The translations under genes were made by a program, and so were the position numbers. Below, piece after piece: positions 26,801 through 38,800 of a stretch of 64,000 nucleotides of DNA (its first letter is position 1; each line of letters opens with the position of its first letter). Below the pieces are notes generated by a model. It had not been told where the DNA came from. It saw nothing but the letters and a program-made list of their open reading frames with translations, and made no database searches. Source of the stretch: Yponomeuta sedellus (Eukaryota; Arthropoda; Insecta; Lepidoptera; Yponomeutidae). The stretch spans positions 839,501-903,500 of the forward strand of contig OW203723.1 in NCBI GenBank assembly GCA_934045075.1, read 5' to 3'.

Positions 26801-29800
26801 CACGCGAGCCTGGCACGGCGAGCTGCTGAGATACACTATCTGTCTATTATACTATTTTTATTTTTAATGCACTAACCCGTGCTAAGGACAAATTTAAAAA
26901 CCTATTTAGAGGCTGAAAATTTCACCCATGCCGGGATTCGAACCCGCAACCTCTGGCTATCCGTGCCAGCGCTCTACCAATGGCTACTCACCAGCATAAG
27001 TGAAATTCCGAAATTACGTACAGAAGTTTGTACGTAATACAGAGATTAGTGTAAAGAGGTTCGAATTTCACTGATGCCGGTGAGTAGCCCATTGGCTCAA
27101 TTGATAGAGCGCTGGCACGGATAGCCAGAGGCTGCGGGTTGGAATCCCGGCATGGGTGAAATTTTTAGCCTCTAAATAGGTTTTTAAACTATCTCTCTAA
27201 CTGTGCAGAAGCCAGAGACAATGAATGAAAAGGTTTTAGGTATTCAATGTAGCGCAATAACTGCGGCTTGATGAACGTTACAATTCAAACTAGGTGTCCA
27301 TTTCAAAATTGTGGAGAAAAATGTTCAAATAAACTCCAAACTTAGTCTTTTCAAAGTCCTTTATTAACAAAGTTTACATAATTATTATAAAACACATAAC
27401 TCTTGGATTGTACTTACTTTAATTCCATACATCATTGTCATCTAAAAAATCCTTTCTGTTACAGTAGCCCTTTTGGCACAAAGTCACGTGCCTCTGTTTG
27501 CTTTGGAGGCTGACAAGAGGGGACAATCGGGACAACTATTTTAAACCAACAACGTGTTATTGAACTGCTGTTAATTTTAACACCGAGGAGACGGTGTAGG
27601 TGTCAGGTTTTGCGTCATTTCAATAACTTGCATAGCAAAATTTTAGGGATATATGAAATGAAAACCAACAAATGAATGTTGATGAAGCGAATGAGACCTG
27701 TTAAGCTCGTGGCAAGAAACTGACTCTGGTCTTTTCGTACCCCTCTCGGCTACTGGCGTGAGTTTATATTATTATGATGATAAAAACTTCAGTTTCAATC
27801 GATTCTCATATTCCAGAACGCTGACGGTGAACGGGTGGTCAGCGACAGAGCTGAGCCTATCAGCGCTGCGGCGCTTCACGCGATACGAGGTGCGGGTTCG
27901 AGCCTTCAACGGGGTGGCCGCCGGGCCCGCCTGCCCGCCCGTCAGCGCCACCACGCTGGAAGGAGGTAATTTTTTTAGTCTTTCAACTTCATTTTAGCGC
28001 TTTCTGGCTAATATTTAACGCTGTCAGTTCAAGCCAAATCACCGAGAGTGGAATATGATTCAAACTTACCTGGCTCACAAGATAAGTTCGTGATAATCCC
28101 TTATGAGTCCTGTTTCATGCTCAGTGACTAGACTTGAAGTGGCACCGTTGTGTTGGTGGAAAAAATATGATAAAATGCTGATTCAGATGCTAAAGCCATC
28201 CGATAAACCCCCTAGAATAGGTACCGAGGTAGATAATGGTTTATAGATATAGATTGAGAACAACAGAGAGGGAATTGCTCGAGCAAATTGAGCATGATTA
28301 ATAGGAATTGCACGTAAATGCAATCCCCAACAAAGCTTTAACATTAAGACCAAACTAACAATGATAACCTACCAAAGAAAACCATAAAAAATCATCTTTC
28401 AGAAAGTGCAACAGTACTCTCGTGCCTTTGTCAATACCAATATTCTTCTTAACCAAGAACTGACTGATGACTAACGCTAGTGGCATTTTTCCGAGCGCTT
28501 CTGTGCTTCGCTAGGCACGTTAAGCCGTTGGTACTGGCTGTCATTGTAATGTATGACAGTCTTTAAGCCATATCAGAGGCCTCGGCTTGATAACTGAAAA
28601 CTATCTTGCGGGCTGGGCAGAGACACCAAATAAAACCACGGGAATTCGAGGATACATCCGCCGTTGGCGGAGTTTAATTCGGAACAAAGAATAAACCCGA
28701 AGCAAATCGCGAAATACCTGTGGCGAGCACATGTCAACTCTGCGCGCGCACTACAAACTCCAACATTCCTGCATCGCGCAATCAAAGTGTTTCAATGACA
28801 TACCATAAATATAACCTCCGACTAACAAAAATTTCCCGCCAGGCAGATCGTATGCCTGGGGAAGGCCGGTCCAACTGTTGTTCTGACAGTAAGGCCCGCC
28901 ACTTTCTTACTTATTCTTAAAGTGTCGATGGCATGCCATCGTGATGAAAGGACTTGCCAATCAGCGTAAGGCACTCGCTGATTATTGCCCAGGGTGCGCC
29001 AGACGTACGGGCTCAGTGAGTACGTAGTTCGGAAGACCTTTTCATGAACCCCAATACCCCAAATGCTAAACTTGACAGTGCAATATAATTCTTTCTTCAA
29101 TTCTAAATAATACGCTTCTTCATCTTCGCTAAAACCCTTTTCTTACTGTCGAACTGTGCTTGCTATCTTCAACTTCTACTTCAACTAAACTAAGCCTATC
29201 GTGGAGTGGGTGACTATATCATCCCCACAGCTCCTTTCATGCACCCAATCATCATCATCATCATAAACAACCCATTATGTCCCCACCAAGGGGCACGGGT
29301 CTCTTCCCTAAGGAAGGTATAGGCCATACTCTACCACGGGGCCAAGTCCACCCCAATACCCCAAAATTATCAACATTGACAGTGCCGGAGTCGCACCCGA
29401 CCAGAGTGAGCTGCACCGCGCTGTCGTCATCCAGCATCAAGGTGTCGTGGAGCCCGCCGCCGCTGGGCCAGCACGGGGGGCTGATCCAAGGGTACAAGGT
29501 CATCTACGCGCCCATGACTTCTGAACATGGTGAGTGGTAGGTCAAAACATCCTGAGGAAACCTGAGTGGGTGAGGTGTTAAAATACATCAGCGCTTGAAA
29601 TAGCCAATCTGCGGTGGGCACGCGTGGTATTTAAGCCCATACTGTCTCTCTCTGTGAGAAGGTCTGTACCTTGCAGTGGGACCTTTATGAGCTACGTAAA
29701 AACATAGATAATTTATACAAAGAAGCGCTCGTGGCCTAGGCGAACCGAGTGATTGGGAAGCGCTCGTGGCCTAGGCGAACCGAGTGATTGGAAAGAAGCG

Positions 29801-32800
29801 CTCGTGGCCTAGGCGAACCGAGTGATTGGAAACAATCACGTGGATAAGCAACAGAGGCGCGGTAAGGTACGGGATGGGTGAGCGTCCCGTGACTACCGCT
29901 AGTGGCATTTTTCCGAGCGCTTCCGTGCTTCGCAAGGCACGTTAAGCCGTTGGTGCCGGCTGTCATATAATGGCAGTCGTTAAGCCATGTCAGAGGCCTT
30001 ATGAGCGGCTTGATAACTTCTGACAGTAAGGCCCGCCACTGTCTTACAATCCTCCACCAACCCGGACTTGGCCCCCGTGGTGGAGTATGGCCTAACCTTC
30101 CTGCGATGTAGGCAGAGACCCGTGCCCCAGCAGTGGAGACATATAAGGGTTGATAACGTATACAAATACTAGCCGACCCAGCGAACTCCGTACCGCCTAA
30201 CAGTCGATTTTTTTATTCTAATTTTTTTCTCTCCGTAAGAACCATCCTCGTAGGTACTACAAGGAATATTCTATAAAAATAATAAGCGAAATCGGTTCAG
30301 CTGCTCTCGAGATTTGCGCTTACCAACAGATTCGGCGATTCATTTTTATTTTAAGATTATACAAATACTAGCCGACCCAGCGAACTCTGTACCGCCTAGC
30401 AGTCGATTTTTTAATTATAATTTTGTTTATCCATAAGAACCATCCTCGTACTTCAAGGAATACTTTATAAAAATAATAAGCGAAATCGGTTCAGCTGCTC
30501 TCGAGATTTGCGCTTACCAACACATTCAGCGATTCATTTTTATATTATAGATTAGATCGCGATGTATATGCTGCTGTATAAAGCTTAAAGCTGTGTGCAG
30601 CGGTGTGCTAAAGACGCTAACAAGCGCTTCATCTAATATTATATTTCGCACCCTCAGAACGAAAGAGGCCTAAGTCAAAAAATAGTGAAATTGAGATAAG
30701 ATAAGATAAGATAAGAATATTCTTTATTGTACACTGGAAAAACAACAAATACAAAACAATTGCAAATATACATAGTACAATTGGCGGCCTTATTGCTAAA
30801 AGCAATTTCTTCCAGACAACCTTGAGTTACAATCATAGAGTCATAAAAAGGTATGCCGTGGACGGAAGATTCGCTATGCTCTTTTTTTACAATAAGTGCC
30901 TTTGTTTTACTATCCATCGGATAGAGCATACCTTTTTATGTCTCTCTATGATTGTTAGGTACTCAATGTTTTGAGATTTTTTTGAGTATTTAAACAATTT
31001 TTTGACTTGGGCCTCTTTCGTTCTGAGGGTGCGATATGTTCTGACGCTAATGACGCGTCTACTCCGTTGGAAGGTTTCGTTGTTACCGAATTGTGTGAAC
31101 AAATGCAGCGGACGTGGCGGAGGTGAAGCGCGTGACGACGACGGACACATACCTGCACACGCTGCAGAAGTACGCCAACTACTCGCTGCAGGTGCTGGCC
31201 TTCACCAACGCCGGCGACGGCAAGCGCAGCCCGCCCGTCTACTGCCTCACGCAGGAGGACGGTACGTCTCACGAACAAAGTGTTTATCATGTGGGTACAG
31301 TGATATCGTTCCGATGTTAAAACCTAACTGCAAAGTAGGTAGTCGGGGCTGTAAGGCCAATATTACACTATCATAGATATATATGATCACAGATGTAGGA
31401 CTCATATTTATATGGCAGTGTAATGTCAACATATGATTCATATTGTCTATGATCATAGAAGTACGATCCTATTTGACAGCATGCGTACAATTATGATCAT
31501 ATTTCTAACTTCAGAGTTACTAGTAGATGATCTTTAGCACTAGTTGGACATTTCAAATGAGTTGTTTTGAAATTATTGACAATATAATAGTTAAATACGT
31601 CTCCGTCCATACGGATGTACATTTTGCAGGACTTTGTCTTCCAGTCTAAGTTCTTCTAGTACTATGTTAATGACTCCTATCTTTCGCAATACACGGTCTA
31701 ACCCAAAGACGTCGATATTCTTTACTTTTTTTTCAACCTCAGGGCAATTACTATAATTGCGCTCATAGCAATGGAAAACGGGGCTAAATTGGTATGCATT
31801 TTCGTTACCTATGACGTGGATATGACCTTATATGTAATTTGCTATTAAAGAGCAGCAACATAGAAAAAAATTATCATAGAATTTGACAGAAATGACATCA
31901 TATTTCTATGATGAACCTATGATAGTCTAATATCGGCCTAAGTAATGCAATTTGCTTAAGTCAGATGTCGCTGCCTGTACGTAATACAGAGAATAGTGTA
32001 AAGAGGTTCGAAATTTCACTGATGCCGTGAGTCGCCCATTGGCTCAATTGGTAGAGCGCTGGCACGGATAGCCAGAGGTTGCGGGTTCGAATCCCAGCAT
32101 GGGTGAAATTTTTAGCCTCTAAATAGGTTTTTAAATTTGTTCCTTAGCACGGGTTAGTGCATTAAAAATAAAAATAGTATATTCATTTATCATAATAATT
32201 TATTTATTGCCATAACATTATGGCAAGAGTACAGGCAGTAATAATATTATTAAATAATTCTTGTTCTACATGACACCTTGTAAGGGCACTAAAACTTGGG
32301 TAAAACTATATACAGATATGTATACACTCATTTACGATCCCAATTTTATTTATAATTTCATTATCATTTGCCATTACATTGGTACATTATTTTATCTATT
32401 AGAGGAGTCCTCTCATAACGTAAAATCCGGATGTACTGCGCAAAATAGTAACGTAACTTGAAAAGGTTTATTCTTACATTATTCCACCTTAATTCCTGTT
32501 CGAGGAGCTTGGGACTAACAAAAACTTCTTCCTTATCGTTTCGTTCTTGGCTAGTCGGATGATATCAATCGACATACGAGTACCATATCTTAAATGTAAA
32601 ATGCACCACCGGAACAAGTAATATTGTACATAGTAACATCCGGAAACGCTAGCTTCGATACAAACCAGCAATACTTTAACAGAGCAGTAAACGAATGAAA
32701 TGTGTATTTTTTAGAACATTATAAATAAATAAATGAATGAATGAATGAATGAACGAACGAACGAACGAACGAACGAACGAACGAACGAACGAACGAACGA

Positions 32801-35800
32801 ACGAACGAACGAACGAACGAACGAACGAATGAATGAATGAATGAATGAATGAATGAATGAATGAATGAATGAATAAATAAATAAACAAAATGAAACATGA
32901 TTTTTCCTTCTAGTGCCGTCAGCACCGCAGAAGATCAAAGCGCTGGCTTTCTCCAGCGACTCGGTGCTGGTAAGCTGGCTGCCGCCACTGCACCCCAACG
33001 GCGTCATCTCGCACTACACGGTCTACTATCGCGAAGCTGGCAGGTACTGTTCCCTGTTCTGTGTTTTCTATATTTATACAGTCAGAGCTAAATACAACGT
33101 AACAAATGCCCAGTCTGTAAAATGTTGGTGTACTGCATGTGGCGAGCATATGTCAACTCTGCGCGTGCACTACAGAACTCCAACATTCCTGCATCGCGCA
33201 ATCAAAGTATTTCACATGATCCATAATTAAGATGTCCGGCGAACAACACTTGGACCGACCGTCTCCAGGCATACGATCTGCCTTGTGGGAAATTTCCCTT
33301 TATAGTGGAAGAGCATGATGTGATGCTACGCTCTTAATCCCTATACTGCAATACTTGACCTTGAGAAGATCGACGTTTGATAGCAGCAAATAAATAAATA
33401 ACTTCCACACAGCAGAATCACTACTAATGACTAAAAATCTACCTCTACTTCTTATCCGGATTATGTCTAACTGATCATTACAAGTCAAACTTTTCGTCAT
33501 ATCTTCAGATTGGGCAAGCATTCGAGCTACACAGTCTCGGTGGAGTCTCCAGCGGAGCTGGAGCTGATGTTTCAAGTACGGAACTTGCTGGAGAAGCAAC
33601 TTTACGAGTTTTGGGTGTCCGCCACTACCGGATCGGGGGAGGGGGAGTCCACATTGGTTGTTGGACAAGGGCCCAGCTCTAGAAGTGAGTTATATCTGTA
33701 CTTTGGTTGCTAAGGTTTGTGTTTTCTGTCGGTCTATGCCGCGTCAGGCTCGGTCGTCGACATTAAAAAGTGAAAACTACTTTGCTAAATTCCCCCAAAA
33801 ATCCCACAGGCACCATGCGGTTAGTTAATGCACCGCATGGTGCTTGTGGGATTTTTGGCGGAATTAAGCAAAGTAATTTTCACTTTTAATGCTATTATGG
33901 ACTTCCGCAAAGTAACGCCTGATTCTATACAATATCAGTCGTCGTAGGTGAATTGTATATATTCGGTGTAGCTGGCACTTCGTTGACGGCATACATTTGT
34001 CGAGACGATTTTAAGTTATAATCGTACTTTAGTATGTTTTGGTACGTTAGAACTAACGTACCAAAACATATTTACATAAACGAGATTTTGTCAAGGAAAA
34101 CATCATGAGGAAACCGGAGTATCTGAGGTGTACAAATACCTTAAAATGCGGTAGACACGCCTGCTAATTAAGCCCGTGCTGTAGACCCTGAAGTCTTGTG
34201 TCCTGTCGTGGGACGTTTATAGGCTTTTTTTATGTAATCAATGGGCTTACTCTTGACCTCTATCTAACCCGCTGGTTAAGATAAAATCTAGAGGATGGAC
34301 CGAATTGACCTGTTCACACGCATCGTAAAGATTAAGGCTACATACAAAAAAACGTAATTAGGTACTTGAATTTCCGACCAATTACAAGAAGTACAATCCC
34401 ATGCATTCCGTGCAATTCCGTCTCCAAGTGAACGGTCGCTAACGTTGCGAACGTTTCCAAAAGTTTATTTTTGTTTTAGATTCTTTTGTTTTAAGCTTTA
34501 ATGGTTTTAGTTTGAGTTCCTTAGTTTTAAGTAATGTTCTAGTGTTGCTATATTTAATGTCGAATTACAGTGATATGCTATTTGTCGACAACTTTGTCGA
34601 AGCTGTGTACAACTCTGTGTATCGACCTCTTCAAATAATTCAAGATTTTTTCTCAATGTGATAGTATCATCTTCATCGCCTAGCTCCGTATCAATCTAAA
34701 TTATACGTTATTTTAACATTGAAGTATAACAATGAACTTTATTAAAATTAGAACCCCTTTCTTTTAACTTTAGTGCTAACTGCATGACTAACCCGTTGCT
34801 TTTTTGTATTATTTTACTATATACCTTTACTAATACTCACAGTTCAATGTTAACACTAAAATAGAATTTAAAATATATATATAATAATAATTATTTTACA
34901 CTATTTTTATTTTTAATGCACGAACCCGTGCTAAGGAACAAATTTAAAAACCTATTTAGAGGCTAAAAACTTCACCCATGCCGGGATTCGAACCAGCAAC
35001 CTCTGGCTATCCGTACCAGCGCTCTACCAATTGAGCCAATGGGCGACTCACGGCATCAGTGAAATTTCGAACCTCTTTACAATATTCTCTGTATTACGTA
35101 CAGGCAGCGACATCTGACTTAAGCAAATTGCATTACTTACAGCCCCGACTACCTACTTTGCAGTTAGGTTTAACATCGGAACGATATCACTGTACCCACA
35201 TGATTACACTATTTTTATTTTTAATGCACTAACCCGTGCTAAGTCGCCCATTGGCTCAATTGGTAGAGCGCTGGTACGGATAGCCAGAGGTTGCGGGTTC
35301 GAATCCCGGCATGGGTGAAATTTTTAGCCTCTAAATAGGTTTTTAAATAATTATTTTACTTTCCGAATTTTTAACTACAAGCTGTAAGATCTCCAAATGT
35401 GAAAATAAAATGAAATAAATAATAATATTATATATACATTCCATCGGGTAAACATCGGGTTATTTTGAAACACTGGACAACTAAATTATGTTTTACATTT
35501 CTTTATTTGTATTTAGGATTAGGAACTACATTGTAGTTAGTTTTTAAGTCGGTGAGATCAGAGTGCTCAGTGCGAGTTTGACAGATCCAATCGAATAACT
35601 TTACTACCGCGTTAATCTAGCATTGAGTAGTGAGTATGAGTAAGTTAACCGTTCGAACTGGCAAAACGCTGTCACTATTCGTGTTTTGGATGGTAAACGT
35701 GTTCACTTCTCAACGTAAACCATTACAACTCGCACTCAGCAATTTTAATTTCCATACTTGTCGCTAGGTGGCGCTTCCTCGATGCCATAGAAATATGAGT

Positions 35801-38800
35801 TTACGTTAACGCGATCGAGTAGTTAAAAAACTCGCACTAAGCACTCTGAAAAACAGCGCCGTCTATTGTCATTGTTGTCTCTGGCGGCCCATGCTGAGCA
35901 CACACCTTTTGTCGCCAACTATCAAAAGTCATTATTTGTAATTTCTCCTTTAATTCTTCTTCTATTGTTGGTCCCAATAAATGCTATTTTACTTTAACTT
36001 TACTTTAAACAGCAGACTAACGTTAAACTATAATTTCGTATCCCATTTGTGCAGCCCTGCCTGCGTGTCTAAGGGCCGATCCGACCAAACTATTTATGCT
36101 TGGCATAAGTGCTAATCTTGGAATAAATCAAGAAATTCTCTCGATTAATTCTCGATTTATTCCAAGATAAGCACTTATACTATTTTTATTTTTAATGCTA
36201 GTGCAACGTGTATAGTGGGATGATATGTGTAGGAAAAAAATAAGACCGAATAATACGTATTCAGTGAAAATTATTAATTCCAGAACGCTACGAATCTAAC
36301 CGAATGGGATATATTTTAAGCGTAAAAAGATAAAATTGTATATTTCATTACAAGTGCGGAAAAGCTGTCATTGTAAAGAGTTCCGACAAATGTCTACAGT
36401 CGGAACAAGTTGCAATGACGGTTCCGCACGTGTACTGAACGACTATTTTTAATACAGTTGCGAAAAAAATAAGCAATTTAATAAATAAAAAATATTTGGA
36501 AAATGGCGCCAACCGTAAAAGAAGCAGAGATTATACTATTTTTATTTTTAATGCACTAACCCGTGCTAAGGACAAATTTAAAAACCTATTTGGAGGCAAA
36601 AAATTTCACCCATGCCGAGATTCGAAAAGAGGTTCGAAATTTCACTGATGCCGGTGAGTCGCCCATTGGCTCAATTGGTAGAGCGCTGGCACGGATAGCC
36701 AGAGGTTGCGGATTCGAATCCCGGCATGGGTGAAATTTTTAGCCTCTAAATAGGTTTTTAAATCAGCACTCATACCAAGCATAAATGGTTTGGTCGAATC
36801 GGCCCTAAATAAATAAGAATAAACAAAACCGTCGCCCCCAGTCCCGGCGCGCATCGCGTCTTTCGGCGGCACGCTGCGGCGCGCGGCGGGCTCGGCGCTG
36901 CTGCTGCGCTGCGCGTGCGCGGGCGCGCCGCCGCCGCGCTCGCGCTGGGCGCACGCGCGCGCGCCCGTCACGCACCACGCGCACTACCAGGTCACGCCGC
37001 GCGGGGACCTGCACATACGAGGTGACTTGCGCTTGTACGGCCAGAGGGTAGCGTCACGTGTGCCGTGTACGGGCAGGGAGATATGAACGGAATGAATGAA
37101 GTAAATGAAGTGAATGAAGTGAATGAAGTGAATGAAGTGAATGAAGTGAATGAAGTGAATGAAGTGAATGAAGTGAATGAAGTGAATGAAGTGAATGAAG
37201 TGAATGAAGTGAATGAAGTGAATGAAGTGAATGAAGTGAATGTAGTGAATGAATTGAATGAAGTGAATGAAGTGAATGAAGTGAATGAAGTGAATGAAGT
37301 AAATGAAGTGAATGAAGTGAGTGAAGAGAATGAAGCGAATGAAGCGAATGAAGCGAATGAAGCGAATGAAGCGAATGAAGTGAATGAAGTGAATGAAGTG
37401 AATGAAGTGAATGAAGTGAACGAAATGAACGAAATGAAAGAAATAAACGAAATGAACGAAATGAACGAAATGACCGACCAACCTATTTAGAGGCTAAAAA
37501 TTCCACCCATGCCGGGATTCGAACCCGCGACCTTTGGCTATCAGTGCCAGCGCTCTTTTCAACTGAGCTAATGGGCGACTCACCGGCATCAGTGAAATGA
37601 ATGAAATATGAATTGAATGAAATGTATGACACGAGAACAGCTAATGGTATTTCTTAATGATTCGCGATTCTCATACATAGCTATATGTTCTTTTTCTTCA
37701 GGCTATATTGTGTATTTATTTACTTATTTTTATTTGTAGTTATGTTATAGTTTTGTAGTTATATATTAAATGGGTGTAATAGCGATTATTTATTAGGAAA
37801 ACGTAATTACTAGTTTCAGCAGCGTTACAGTTGCCGTACTCTCGGGTGCACTGAAGTCGCGAGTACAGTCAATTACTCGTATAGTGGGTAACTAGTCACT
37901 TTTACTTTTTCGCAGCTGGCCGATACACAACACCAAATAAATAATCGCTATTAGACCCGATTAATATAGAACTATGTGGAAGCGGTGGTAGCTCAGTGGG
38001 TAGAACCATGTACTGGCAAGCGAGCCAGGTTCGATCCCGAGAGCGGGCATGTACCAATGACTATTTAATTTCAAAGTTACGTACATTTGCGAATTTATAG
38101 TCGCAATACCACACGCTAACGGTGAAGGAAAACATCGTGAGGAAACCCGCGGCTTGTTTGGCTCCGCACGTATTGACTAGTCTCTCCTGTGGGCTAGGCC
38201 CACTAAGCTGTCAGGATGGTATAGGTGCTGGGCAAGCCTAAACCATATATAAAACCATGTCCCAGGCACTACAGCGTCAGTGTGGTCCCTTCACCCGTCT
38301 AGTGTGAGTGAAGATGCCACTGGACGCTGTATAAACCATCTCATTAAGTAGATGCAAAAAGGCCATATACATATGTAGAAAAGCCTGTGCCACTCTCGCT
38401 CTGCCGCACAGTAGATATGATGGAAAGGTGGTGATGGCTTGGCTTCTAGTCACGGCGCGCGGGGACCTGCACAAACGCGGTGACCTGCGCCCCCTTACTT
38501 GTACGGAAAGGAAGCAGAGCACGTAATACTCTCGCTCTGCTGCACAGTAGAGAAGATGGGTAGTTGGTGATGGCTTAGTTTCTAGACGTTGAGTTCCACC
38601 AGGTTTATTGATGGCAGTGTGTTACTGGTGAGTGACTCGAGGCGACTAACATTACGGTGTTGCCGCGTGAACTGAGCGTTGCTTTGAGCAAAATATCGAT
38701 CAAGATTAGTCACACCATTTTCCACATTATCTGAACTGAAGAATCCGGTTTCCAACTCAGCTGATGGTTTTACACCATGTCTACTACTACTGCCATATTA

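Larger units (their letters stand above)
36073..36805. mobile_element. palindromic MITE with SINE inserted, next to Ig10 exon
   Basis: Ends GGGCCGATCCGACCAAACTA and, inverted, GGGCCGATTCGACCAAACCA, with TAA duplicated outside (36070-36072, 36806-36808). The right arm is split by SINE material (about 36178-36765) flanked by AGCACTTATA and AGCACTCATA. An intact copy is at 22854-22987. Confidence 0.88.

Noticed and set aside
32676..33007. Minus-strand ORFs with SFIHSFVRSF repeats
   Set aside because: Translation of the GAAT/GAAC tetranucleotide repeat.
36984..37490. Long ORFs of 165 (minus) and 141 (plus) residues
   Set aside because: Produced by the 9-bp minisatellite, whose period keeps frames open; no splice link to the gene.
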